In this document: piece by piece, positions 23,963 through 42,931 of the stretch
Position numbering within the stretch: the first letter of the stretch is position 1
How the letters are laid out: every line of letters starts with the position of its first letter
DNA from: Crotophaga sulcirostris
Lineage: Eukaryota; Chordata; Aves; Cuculiformes; Crotophagidae
DNA: 64,000 nt
Direction of reading: 5' to 3'
NCBI GenBank assembly: GCA_013397455.1
Contig: VYZB01000024.1
Coordinates: 3,728,822-3,792,821, forward strand
Made by a program: the position numbers and the translations under genes
The notes under the pieces: model-generated
What the model was told of the DNA's origin: nothing
What the model saw: only the letters and a program-made list of their open reading frames with translations
The model's database searches: none

Positions 23963-24026
23963 TAGTTGGAAGAAGCAGCATTTTGTAGTTGGAAGAAGCA
24001 GCATTTTGTAGTTGGAAGAAGCAGCA
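23963..24026. repeat. 23-bp tandem repeat, 2.8 perfect copies
   Basis: The unit TAGTTGGAAGAAGCAGCATTTTG followed by a second exact copy starting at 23986 and a partial third at 24009 (18 matching bases). Copies are identical, which suggests a recent expansion. It lies within intron 4 of SLC25A13. Confidence 0.95.
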
Positions 24027-25104
24027 AAGACTGCATAGCACCTGTTGTACACAGAGGTGAGATTAAGACCAGCATTGCTAAGCAAATATCGGAGGTAGAC
24101 TTCAAAAATTACAACAACCAAAAAATGCCCCCAAAGCCCTCAGCAAAACACAGAGTCCAGTAGAAATCCTAATAAAAAGTTCAGCATGAATTCCCTTTTA
24201 GGAGGGATGCACTAGCTAGTGAACAAAATTCATTTGGGCTATAACTTCACTGCTCTATTAAACTTTTCAACAAGGAAAGAGTAGTCTCACAGGTTAATTT
24301 TACATTCATGAAAACATTATCATGAGAACATGCTTGTGCCTTCATGAATTTTCCCAATCAAAACATTCACAATAAGCTTCAAGTTTCACCCCTCTGCTGA
24401 AGATGTTCTCGCTTTTAAAGTCTCTTATCTTGCCCCTGCTCTGGTTGTTTGTGCTCTTGTCACTTCTAAAAACTATGAATTCACTTCCTCATGACATGTC
24501 CATACATTGTTCAATTCAGCATGGCCCTGATTTTTGAATGAGACACCTGAGCACATCTGTTACCTCTGCTAAACATTGCAAATACCCCAAAAAGCAGGCT
24601 CTTTCCAAGTGTACCATCACTTTCAATAGTTAAGACTCTGAATCCAAGCTTGTCTGCTTCTTCTGTCCTCCTTGGATGTAAGGGGAAACAACATGAATTC
24701 ATACACACAATATTAAATAATTTGCCTACAAAAAAGGCTTTCAACATTTTTTCCAAGATATAACCCCTTAAAAATATTTCTACTTGAGCTGTGGATATCT
24801 ATAATTTCAGTTTACTGGCAACAGTCTTACGTTTCTTTATTACCTTCCCTGGCCTCCTTAGAAGTGAGCAACAAACTGCCAGAGCCCGAAGACCACAGGT
24901 TTGGAAAGCACAAAGCCCCATGAGGGCTTAAAAACTAAATTTATCACTTTTTGCCCTGAAGAAGAATAATAAAAAAACCCAGATCACTTCCACCAAGGTA
25001 AACAGTATAACCTGGTTAACTAACACAAAATGCCTCTTTTATTTTCTCCATGTAAGATAGTCGAGGGTTGATGCACATAATGAGGCTGATGGTATGGAGT
25101 TTTT

Positions 25105-25452
25105 GCCTTGGAGAAGGGTAGGCCAAAGGAGGACCCCATTGCTGTCTATAACTACCCAATAGGAAGGTGAAGGGAAGATGGAACTGCACAGAGGAAGGAC
25201 AAGAGACAATGGATGCAAGCTGGAACACAGGCAATCTCAACTGGGCATCAGGAAATTATTTTTCACTGTAACAGTGGTCAAACACTTGGAGATACTTGCT
25301 CAGAGAGGCTATAGCCTCCATCCTCAGAGATCTTTAAAATCTTGATTGGATGTTGCCCCTAGAGCAACCTGGTCTTGATGGCCCTGCAAGGGCTTGAACC
25401 AGGCGGCTGCCACAGCCCCTTCCAACCTAAACTGTTTGATGATTCGATGATC
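25105..25452 (+). repeat. CR1 LINE fragment (3' end)
   Basis: About 350 bp with the CR1 order of landmarks: a ccattgctgtctataactac segment, then tcaggaaattatttttcact, then a lightly altered ctcagagatctttaaaatct region, and the tail ccttccaacctaaactg followed by gatgattcgatga. It is decayed and 5' truncated. It lies in intron 4, antisense to SLC25A13. Confidence 0.85.
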
Positions 25453-25529
25453 GTTCCTTGGGTTTTGGTAATGAACAAGACAGACAGACAGCCTTCAGCA
25501 TGATGTTTGTCTGTAGACAACTCTGATTT

Positions 25530-25546
25530 AAAAAAAAAAAAAAAAA
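25530..25546. repeat. A17 homopolymer
   Basis: Seventeen consecutive A on the plus strand, about 80 bp after the CR1 tail. CR1 elements do not end in poly(A), so this run is not part of the CR1 copy. Confidence 0.9.
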
Positions 25547-28500
25547 GACAAAATAAAATCAATAACAAACTGAAATACCAAATTTCAGTTCTGGATGACT
25601 TAGAAAACTCAACTGTATTTTCCAGACCAAATGAAACACAACTGCATAGTAGGATGGAGCTTCTCCTAATATTTAAGATGACAGATTTACTTTGTGACTA
25701 AATAGGTTTTGTTTTACTTAAGATGCCTTCATGAAAGTCTGTCTGGTTACATAACATTTTAGTTAAAAGAAAAAACAAAACAAGAAAACTTGTCAAGTCA
25801 ACATATGTCTAGAAATGATATTCTTGAAAAATAGTATCAAGAAGATTTCAAAAATTGTTTTGAATTAAATATACTAACAAAGTTACTTTACATCCTCTTA
25901 CAATTACAACTGGCCATTATTTGTGCAAAATTCAGTACAAACAATAAGAAATATCAGAGACCAAACAAATTTTGCATTTGTAATGTTGTCATTGGGATCA
26001 TCATATCTAAGCAACTGTCATTTATAAACCAACAAATGTTCTACTGTGTAGGTGTAAGCTAACACATCACTAGCTGCAAATGGTTTCTAATCAATTTGAA
26101 CCAGCAATGGAAATTTAACTGAAAAACACTGAATATTGCAATTTATCAAGTGATCAAACCTTAAAGCCTTTGTTGTGGTAATTCAGATTTAGCTTTTCCT
26201 TGCTTTACGTGCTGTTGAGTGTACCAGGCTGGGCATCACTAAGCTAGGTGTTGTGCAAGAAAAAAAAAAAGAATTACAGATCCCATAAGAAGAGCCAAGT
26301 CATACCAAGCAATTACAGGGCAAAGCATAAGAAAACTAATCCTCTGGAACAAAGCAAGAGCTAGCTCACACAGTCTCAACTAATCCTTTGGTCAGGAAAG
26401 CAATTGTGAGACTCCTGTAATAATTCTTGCATATTGAAAAAGTATCAGAGCATTATCCTCAGAGGAAAAGCTCTGAAGCTCATCATAATAGCTGTATAGC
26501 TATTAAAACCTCTGTTAAGAGCTATATGCTTTTAGAAAGTTTACAAACAAGTATTGAGGCAATTCAAGTATCAGATAAGCAAACAGAAGTGTGTAGTAAG
26601 ATGTATCCTTAATTAATGTGTTTATTTAAGAACTCTACCGATATAATTAATAACAGAGGCAGAGACCCAAAATAGCTGCTGTCTACATGTAAATAGACTT
26701 TTATTTTGACACAAAAGGAGAGTATATTGTTTGATTCTGCAGCTGTTACACTGAACAAGCAACAATTTTGGGTTTGGGTCACCCATTCGCTTTGTGGTTT
26801 TGTGTTGGGGGGTTCTGGTTTGCTGTTTCATTTTTTAAAAATTAAAGGACTGACTCGTTTTGCAGCATATTCATATTTCTCAAAGTAGCACAGCACCCAT
26901 TTTGAAACAGCTTCTGGTTGAATTAGAGGACTTTTTAAAAAAAAAACAACCAAAAAAACATAAAAACACACACTATACCACAGCTACGGTTCATTAAGTA
27001 TGAAAGCAAGAATTTCTGTCTGGTGAGAAATTCTACCTTAAAACAAATCACAATTAAAATCTTCAAAGTCAGCTTCAGTGCTGGCTGACAGCACACTCAG
27101 GCAATCCTTTCTCCTTCTGTGCCTTTCCTTCCTCTGTGAGCAAAACCAAAACGGACAACGCTTATTTTGCCCTTCATTAGAACTGTGAGAACTGGTACGA
27201 GAAAACAAAAGTTCCAATCCTTGGATATCACCGCTGTGTTATTCACAGTTCAGACTTAGCTCCTATCATTTCATTTATCCATCCAAAATTAGAGATGGAG
27301 GTTAAGACAACTTAGTTTTTAAACACTGATATTTTTACCCAATCATCTCGCTTTTTTTTAAATGCCACCTAGTAAAGAATTTCAAAGGGTTCTGCTTCTT
27401 TAATGAGGCATTAAAATACAGTCATACGACAAAAAAGCAACTCTACTAAGTCTCTTAAACCCCTGGACTTACATTATCAGCTTTTATGTGCCTGTCAACA
27501 CTCAACAGTAAGAAGCAATGGTTTGCTCTTTGCCTAGAATTTAAAAGCGAGCTAAACTTCCTCCCACTTTCCTGCTGAGAGCTTTAACTCCTTGCAAACT
27601 GTCAAAGCTTTGACACTTCAGCAGCAGATAAATCTACGCCAAGATGCAATGGCCAGGTGTAGTCTCAGTCACTGGCCACTAATTTACTAGTGGCCGTTTC
27701 TTTCACCTCGAAAAGCAATAAACTAGAAACACTTGCCACTCCCCCCCACACACTGCTTGCAGATCAGCCCTTTTAAATAGATGGTAGCTCTCTTAAAGAA
27801 CCAGGTACAGCTAACACGTAACTTGAAAGAAATGAAGCATTTTAAATTGTCAACATATGGCTAAAATGCAGATGCATTTCCAACCAAGAAGCTAAAGTAA
27901 GAGTGCAGTGTTTTTCAAGAAAAATAAGTGCAAAGTATTAAATACCGGAACTTCTCTACCCAGAATGTTTCTCTAAATATCCACAGCCTGGATGTGGCAT
28001 TTCATGCAAAAGCTCATTGATGCAAAGCCCATTATTAATTTACTTTACTTAGGTGCCAAGCTAAGAGCACCTGTGGAAGAATAAGATTTAGATGATTTGC
28101 TTAGTAGAAAATGGGAAGTTCACAGCTGGGAAGCCCTATATTCCATTTGGTATAAGCTAAAATATTTGTACCATTATCTCAGTATACAGAAAAACAATGA
28201 CAGTACAGATAAGCCATGCTGTTTCTTTACAACAATAAAATGACATGCAGACTTATAATGGGATCCTTGAGATACTACAGTTAATAGCAGCATAGTGAAA
28301 AATGATCCTTTCCCTTTTCTTCTGTTCCTTTCACACTGTAATTCCACAGTATACAAAACCCCTATTTAAGTCTCCTAACCTTGATAAGGACTTGATCCCA
28401 CTCTCATTCAAGTCAATGGAAAAAGATCTCATAATTAACCTCAAAGACGCATGACTGAGGCACTGAGTGCAAAGTTACAGGGTACTATTGTAATAATTTA

Positions 28501-30308
28501 TTCGTGAAAATATTAGAGTTTTTTTCATAATGGAGGAAAAAAAGCTTTTCTTTCCTTATGATAGAAAATAAAAACCAGCTTTGTCTAAAGGTCAACCATT
28601 TCTGCTGAGAATACACTACACTGAGACAGCTCTCACATCCTCCCCACTCCAGGCATTTGCTTGGGAAGTAGCCACAAGGTACTACACAGAAGTTACAAAT
28701 TCACTTTCGCTTTCAAAGGGGGAGAGGAAGGAATTAAAAAAAGCTATCTGAGGTTCTGCCAATGTTGGCATATCTCCTTTTTCAAATAACTTAAGCGCAG
28801 CCTGGCATAGGAGGTTCTTTCATCACTTGAAGGACTTCAATGGACTTCAAATGCCAAACAAATCCCTTGATTCACTGTGTCAAACCCCAAGGGAAGCATT
28901 TGCCAGCAGGAAAAATAAGAACAAGAATGCCAAGAGTTAAAAAGTTAAGTTACACTGATTCAGCATTCAGATCAAACAACTACAGTTCTTCCTAGATTAT
29001 TAAGGAGCGCTCCAAGCAACCTGAGGCTCTGACGCAGACAAGAACCTGCACATCACAGGCATTCCAGGAACCCTGGTTTGCCTGCACTGGAACAAAACCT
29101 CTGCAAAATATACGTGCCCTCCTGATTTAAAAGCATGCTGTCTTTCATTGCCTCTGTCCATACACATGCACAACACTGTTAAGCACAAAATACTTCCTTC
29201 ATCAAGGTTCTGATCAGCAGAATTTTCTCCTGTAATACTTTCAAATCTTATAGCACCCGTCATAATTTTTAAAAAGCTGTTCTAACAAGTAATATTGCAC
29301 GAGAAGCACATCTTCCACAACCTCAACAGACAACCAAAATAATGGAGAAAAAAAAAAAAAGACACAAGAATAGACAGCAAGTCTTCTCACTAGCCACAAC
29401 TTCAAATAAAAATTTTTGGAGATGGTAGAGGGAATACAATGATGTTTCAAGCGAAGCAACAGGATCTTGTCAGTTCAAATGGAAAGGGAAGGGCATTTTT
29501 ACCTGAGCATGACCTGTGTAGGGAATACTAGCAAAATACGAAGGACATGCGAACCACACATTTTGAGAAGACAAAGTGTCAACGTCATCTAACTTTCCTT
29601 CTACTCAAAACTGTTTAACAACCAGTTAATAAAACTTTTTGAACTGCAAGTTCAATGTCTGAAGATATTCAAAACTGCTAACTTCTGAATCCTTCTTCCA
29701 GTCAGAATGGCCCTTATTACTAGGTAGGTAACAGATAGCCCTGCAGATATCAAAAGCTGTCTCTATGGTATCTAGAATTAAGCAGTTCCCATAATCAAGT
29801 TCTAAACTGGCCTGAGTATTTTTCATGTTGTCAGTGAAAACAACACACCTCCAAAGCGCAACTGAATTTTCAGGGTGGCGGGGTTATAATGGATTTACTA
29901 TTGCAAAATCTCACAGAATAAAGTTTTAAGCCTTAAAAGGACGCCAGCTGAAAATATAGCCAATTTAAACAAAAAATAATTAAGGGTAATTTCAGACTCA
30001 GTCTTCTGGCAACTTTCTTGCGGTTTTACAATAATTTCCTATAGCCACCTTTCACTGCTGTTCTGAAGACCTGCACAACCACATTGAGGAAGAGAAAAAG
30101 AGAATTGACCATTTCTCCTGAGAAAACCATGAAGATGACCATGACTTTGACTTTGTATTGTGCACATGTAAATAATTAAAAAAACTCAGCCAGAAAGTTG
30201 TTTGGCACTAGTGTAGTTGCACTATGAATCACTGTGTTTCCTACGGTAACAGAAGGTGAAACAGAGTTTAGCATAAATTGGGATTTTTAAATTAAGAGTG
30301 TACATTTA

Positions 30309-36831
<6,523 letters not shown>

Positions 36832-36974
36832 CCATCCTTTGTCTGATCCACCACACCTGCAAGGAGCTGTACAGTGCTTGCATTAGGCAAACCATCTCCA
36901 GTTATCTTTAGGTACCGTGTGACAAAGTCATTAGGAGACATGAAGAATTCACCATTCTTCTCCACACTTGCATA
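36832..36974 (-). CDS. SLC25A13: SLC25A13 exon 3 (codons 24-71), EF-hand region
   Basis: This 143-nt exon begins [20 protein letters not shown] and ends VVDQTKDG, with the last base of the glycine codon supplied by exon 4. It covers EF-hand 1 and the first half of EF-hand 2. Citrin binds calcium at EF-hand 2. By codon count the ligand positions D66, T68 and D70 are all present here, and the remaining ligands (L72 backbone, E77) are in exon 4. The acceptor is catttaacag and the donor GATGG|gtaagt, a strong site. The middle of the exon (codons 43-60, [18 protein letters not shown]) differs from the human NIFGESQPNPKTVELLSG more than the rest of the protein does. The exact length match argues that it is functional and not decayed. 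Confidence 0.97.
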
Positions 36975-39900
36975 CTGTTAAATGAATACAATATTTAGTG
37001 CTTCAAATACGTCCTTCTCCAGGCATTTATTACCACCACCCATAGTTTCCAATCAGGAGGAGGCTCACGTTACAGCAGATGACAGTTGGGCTCTTAAGAA
37101 TCTACAGCCTACATCCAAACAGGAAAGACTAAGAGGGGAGTAAGCAAGAAGCTGAAGGCTTGGCTTCCAGTCAGAAGAGTGGCAGATACATGATTTTTTG
37201 TTTACCATGTCAATAATGTCTCCATGCTAGTCTAGAAGAGTTAATGCTCCGGTACCAGGGGTTTTTTTTAAATAGAATGTGCATTTGCAAATATGTCTGT
37301 GGCATCTCAGGCCCACAGAAACTATAACAGCAACTCCAGTATATTTTATTTATCTGAAATGACTTCTCTGTGTCGCCACTCTACTTCCAGATGGGAAGGC
37401 AAAATAACATCGCAGTGCTACTGAAGCATATGATCCCACCGGAGTGTCCACCTGGCGGTGCTGTTTTGGAAGGACTCCACTACAGCATCACCTTCAGCCA
37501 TGGTTGGTGAACTGAGGGAATGGAGTACTTATCTTCCTCTCTGGCTGAAGTGCTGAAAAGAGGCCAGAGAATACCATTTGGAGAAAAAAAGTACAGAAAA
37601 CAAGAACCTGGACAGTTCTGCACACTGCAGAAACAAGAAAAAAGGTCCGACACCTTACCAACCATCACTGGCATACGTTACTCCCGCTTTATGCCATAGC
37701 TAATGGCACACTACTCCAGAAAACTGCTCTCAAGTGACCCAAGCTTATTTGCTCCCAAGGGAAGCCTCTGGAAACATGTTATATATCAAGGAAAAGGAAT
37801 GTTAAAAAATATATTTATGTACTATCTTAAGAATATAATTGCCTTTGTTACCACCCTTACCCCAATTCCTTAGTCATCCCTCAAAGTTTAAAGCCCTCAT
37901 TTTCTGTAGAAAGGTAAACTTGTAATAAACACTATTAATGCCGCTGGGGTTTTTTGTTGGTTTTTTTTTTAAGAAAATTAAAAGGATAAGGACAACAATT
38001 AAAAGGAAAATAAATACCAGCCAACATTTGCAGAACCACACATTAGCTTTAAGGGAAACAAGTCTGTCTCAGGATAACAAACGTGCACTGAGAACAGGAA
38101 AAAAAATTGTTAATTTCATTTTTTTTTAATGTAAGGTAAGATTATAAACCATTGTTGCAGCTCCCCACGGAGCATTATCCACACTAAAGTAATAACTAAA
38201 TTAGATGCCTATTTCTATTTTGTAGTGTACTTCAAAGACACATGTTTTGTTTTACATTGCTATGGCTCTGCTAAGGGAAGGGAACTGCCAGTTTTCATTT
38301 CACAGAGCCACACTGGTGCCTGCAGATATCGTTATACCTGCTGTCGGCATATAACTCTCAGAGGGATGCCAAAGTGCAATGGTAAGTAGATTATTTCCTT
38401 CTAGTGCTATATAAATACAGTCTTCAGGTACAGCAATATCTTCAAGAAACAAGGTTTCAACAAAGCAAATCCAAACAAAACATAACTTGCTTTGGCATCT
38501 ATATTTTGGTTAGTATTCAAGGATTTGTGTTTCAATAGACACTGTTCCTACCACAAGCTTTCTAGTTGATACACTGCAAAAAATTTTCATTTGTATACTT
38601 TTATAAGAACTAGCAGATCAATTGATTTCAATGTAATCATTTGCAGGGAGACAGAATCTTTCCGAATCCCAGTCTCAGAAATTTTTAACACAGCTGTTAT
38701 TGAGAAACAAATCAAATAAGTCAGTCTCTGCTTCTATATTTCATTTTTCTCTTCCAGGCTAACCCCCTGCTAGGGCACTCAATAACAGAAAACAGCACAA
38801 AGTTTCAGTGTCCCCCTGTTTCCTGTCACTGTGATTTACTCAAGTGTATTTGAAATCCAATCACGTACTCTATACTACATATAGAAAATGACCTTGGAAA
38901 ATGTCAGCTTGATCACTTTGACTAAAATCTAATCTCTTAGGGGTTATGGAAGAAGACTCAGAAAAAGTAGAGTTACTCTGGGAAATTATCATAACAAAAA
39001 GAGAAAAACATCAATTCTATTGGTTTTGGAGGAGAGACATTAAAAAATGGTTCTTTACAATTGTATTTTTCCCCACTTTGTCAATTATACCCACAGAGAA
39101 TTTGATATTATACAATAGTACTTAATGGCTTTTTGGTAACTTATTTCCATACCTTTTAGATAGTCAAGTATTAACTAGTTCAACCCCATTTTCAGTGAAA
39201 CATGCAAACTTTTTATTTAGGGTTTGATGTATAGAAAATGCTAAAAGTTCACTGCAATCAGCTCTATTTAAACTGATAGTGTCATATTTATTTCTGCACA
39301 GTGGGTATCATTCCCACCTGGGAATCATATTTTTTTTCATTCTTAATTGAAGCAGAAAAAATGGTTGTCAAGTTATTTTGTAAGTGAAGATCGTACAGTC
39401 TGCAGAAGCAACTGTGTTGCCCTTACCACTTAAAATTATCCAAAGCAGCTTAATAAACACTCTGGCCATTGCTTACTCTAGAGCACAAAACTACATACCA
39501 TACTCACTCACCTTTTTTCCTTCTCAGTGAGCAGCATGACAATTTCTCTATTACACTGAAAAAAACTATCTAGCTCATATTTCATTACTCTGCTTATTGA
39601 GACTCCTTCCTTTAGTGGAACAGGAAGCAGAAAAGGAAGAAAAATGAGCTGGAGGTGGTAATCAGTGTGTTCAACCACGACCCATTCCATCCACCAAAAC
39701 TGAAAGTTGAGGGAACTACAATCCTCAGAAACTCAGGAGAAGTGAATACCCACGGATAGGTAGGAACCAAATTTCACACTGTTCTCAGCAAACCAAACAG
39801 CTCCCCTGCCCACAACTGAGCAAAGCCTCATATTGCAGAAGGGCCCAGACTTCTCTCCACTGTGTTTATTCCCTCCCTTGATGGTACCATTTTCTTGGGT

Positions 39901-41024
39901 CAGTCCACTTCTTGTCTGCCTTTCTGCTGCCTTGCTCCTGCTTTTCAAATATTTGCCTCTGAAAATCCCATTATCCCATTCTTTTTCAAGAGAAAGAGTC
40001 TTTTTGCTCTCCTGACAGACACAAGTTCCAGGACTTAATAAGTTAAATCCTGGCTTTCTCAACTGAAAATCTGATTTCAGAGCTATAAATACTGACAGTA
40101 TATGACAAAACTATAAATACTGGCAATATACATAGTGACACCTACACATATTGTTAATAATAGCTCACAAGGGACAATGGAAAACATGCTAAGAAGTGCA
40201 CAGTGTGTGGGGCATGACGCTGGAGAGAGGGAAGGTAGAGGGAGGAACTTGGAAAGGTATGAGCTCTCTTAGGCACTCAACCCCTTACAAAAATAACGCA
40301 GATACAACAGCTCCCTGCAGCACTGCAGTATTTACCTCGTGTATCTTCTCCAGACCCACCAATTCCTATACTTGTTTTTCATACCAGATTACCAAACTAA
40401 TACAGACACTGTACTAATAAATCTTAAGAAGGTTAGAAATAATTATTCTAATTTAGGAAATGGGTCAAAGAAAATCATATTCCAGCAAAACACTAACGCA
40501 CACTTCTCTCAAGTATACAAACACGAGTCATTTCATTGCTTGGACACTGTTAGAGCAGGCAAACACAGAAGGAATTTTAGTTATATAACAAGTATGACCA
40601 CCACTTTGCAAGATGAACTTCCCAACACTTCTGCAAATTAGAAAAGAAGAGATAACCCTGAAGGAAGGAAGCAAGAAGGATGGGAGAAGAAAGTTTACCA
40701 AATGGTCTAACAGCAAGGTGTCTATGTGAACATTTTATCATGTGTAGGAACAATACTGAAACTCCCACCCCATTCTCCGAACAATGTGTTTTTTTTCTAA
40801 GATAGTAATACTTCTTCTGAGTCAATACAATAATCACTGAGGAATGTATCTGACTTCTTGGTGAGCATTGTTCAATTCTGATAATGGTATTTAAGTCTAA
40901 CATGGTAATAATACAGTGAATGATTAATGGTTGGAAAAACTATCAAGAGTTGTATGCTGCAATAAAGGAGCAAAAGATATGAAAAATTAGAGCAAAAAGA
41001 GTAAAATATTTACTTTATACATAC
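36975..41024 (-). other. SLC25A13: SLC25A13 intron 2 (4050 nt)
   Basis: Intron between exons 2 and 3 (donor gtatgt, acceptor atttaacag). It contains a 28-bp direct duplication near 40.1 kb and a short AAGG-rich stretch around 40662-40680. The remainder is AT-rich unique-looking sequence with T-runs near 37.95 and 38.12 kb. Confidence 0.9.
40083..40135. repeat. 28-bp direct duplication (2 copies)
   Basis: CTATAAATACTG(A/G)CA(G/A)TATA occurs at 40083 and again at 40111, an adjacent imperfect duplication with a 28-bp period. It lies in intron 2. Confidence 0.8.
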
Positions 41025-41078
41025 CTTCAAAAATATTGTTTTCAACTCAGCTGGATCAGCTCTCTTGGTTAGAGCCAC
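41025..41078 (-). CDS. SLC25A13: SLC25A13 exon 2 (codons 6-23)
   Basis: This 54-nt, phase-0 exon encodes VALTKRADPAELKTIFLK, the first helix of the N-terminal regulatory domain of citrin. The intron 1 acceptor reads ttacttgtag and has a rather weak pyrimidine tract. The donor is AAG|gtatgt. The peptide matches human citrin except for K in place of R near its end. The five codons before it, including the start ATG, belong to exon 1, which is not in the window. The nearest upstream coding sequence is therefore more than 22.9 kb away. Identification rests on the match to residues 6-23 and on the in-frame join to exon 3, whose first codon continues as [11 protein letters not shown]. Confidence 0.96.
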
Positions 41079-41820
41079 CTACAAGTAAATACAACTACAT
41101 TAATATGCATAATTTATACAAAAGATGTCAAGATGTCATTTAGAAAGAAGAATTCAAACAACAGAACAACTGATGAAAATAAATGTTCACCTTAGATAAA
41201 TTAGGTACTGCTTTAGCCGGCCATGCTTATTTTACTCATGACACATTTACATTAAGTTATTCATCATTTTTGTTGTAACTGCTTCCCTTACACAACCCTG
41301 CAATTCTTAAACAAGCACACACTAACAAGTCATAAAGATATTCAAGTATCAAATCTTCTCAACATACCTCTCTGCTGGGATTCGGCATTATATCATCTTT
41401 ACCATATAGATTTTTATACTTCCAGCATCTTTCATCTAAGGATTTCAGAGTACCAAATGCAGCCCCCGACTGGCAGAAGGCAAGAATAAAATACTCACGT
41501 ACAAACTTGTCCAAGAAAGCACCTCCGTAAAGGACTGAATTCCAGTGTAATTATTTGGTTTACTGGTACTCCTACCTCCTAACTTCCAATGTCTTAAACT
41601 ATTTAAACTTGCAGCATAGATCTTTCTGACGAGGCAAATTCAGAAAGCACAATATTGAGATTTTTCTGCAGATCAGACAATTAGCTAGCTCCAACTAAAA
41701 TCTATGTTACATTTATCATCACCAATCCAAAGTAATTAGATGGTTTTTTTCCCAAAACACTGGATGAAAAAATATTCTATATCCACTATGGAGTAAGCCT
41801 GTCAGTATTTTCCTTGTTGA

Positions 41821-41843
41821 CATACCATACCATACCATACCAT
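41821..41843. repeat. (CATAC)n pentanucleotide microsatellite
   Basis: Four perfect CATAC units plus CAT. Short, and possibly polymorphic. It lies in intron 1 about 740 bp upstream of exon 2 in gene orientation. Confidence 0.9.
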
Positions 41844-42889
41844 CCATTTGCTGCTTTTGGCATTAAGTGGATTCATCACCTCAGTATGCGCCTGCTATGG
41901 AGTTTCCTTTTCTTTCTTCAAGATACTTTGATAAAATCTTGCTTACCAACATAATAATCATCATCTGACAAGTCAATTTAGCACACTAATCTATTCCTAA
42001 TTCAAAAAGAATTACTTTGCAAGCAAACTTGGCTTTTCAAAAAACTTGTGAAAACTTCTCTGTAATGGGGAATAAACAACTAAAGGGCAAGCCATAAACT
42101 CTCACTCTCACCTAAGAATTAAGCATCAGAAATATGATCAATGAAACACGACTACCTGCTTTCTTAACTCTCCAGAGCAAAGGTAGATAGTCAAGGTGAA
42201 TGTGATTGCAAGTGCATTTCTAGTAGCACACTAGACTACTGCAGAAAATGGTAGGAGTTTGAGTAATCTGTACAGTAGCATTATATCTTCAAATGTATAA
42301 TTAATGAAGACTCTTTAGCGAGTTTTTCCTCACCCTAAATTGGTCATTTAAAGACTAAAAATAAAAAAAAACCAAGACCACAAGAAAAACGCTGAGAGTA
42401 TTTTAAGAAAAGTGTATGAGTAAGTTTTCTTTTAACATTTTAGAAGTTTTTTTAAAACGGAAAAAACACACCTGAAGTTATGCTAGGACTCACTAGGACT
42501 CAACTGACAAGAGTCCACAGCTGGAGTCCCCGTTCTGTGTTTGCACAGAAATCCATGTGGAGACAGTTGCAAAAAAATTAAAGTGTAACTGTGAAGCTTG
42601 GAATCTAAAAATGTGCCTTTTCTAAAGTACAGGCTGTCCTAAATGCAATCACTGTGTAGTAAGCAGAGTTTTACTTTAAACCCATTCGTAAAAATATAGT
42701 ACTCTAGAGCAACTGGGAACTTTGTGGGAAGAAAAAAACCCCAACACTTCTATACTGCTGCAATGCAGAATCTTGCCACTATACAGGCAAACAAAAGACA
42801 CGTCAAGCATCTGTATCCATTAAAAATATAATCAGTATCAAACTTGATCTGCCTTAAAATTTAAATTTTATACTGTGACAGAAATTTAA

Positions 42890-42931
42890 GCCTGAAGAAA
42901 TCCGCCTGAAGAAACCAGCCTGAAGAAACAA
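42890..42931. repeat. 14-bp tandem repeat, 3 copies
   Basis: GCCTGAAGAAATCC at 42890, then near-identical copies at 42904 and 42918 sharing the core GCCTGAAGAAA. A small minisatellite in intron 1. Confidence 0.9.

Noticed and set aside
42855..42870. 16-bp palindrome TAAAATTTAAATTTTA
   Set aside because: AT-only palindromes are common in AT-rich introns; nothing else supports a function.
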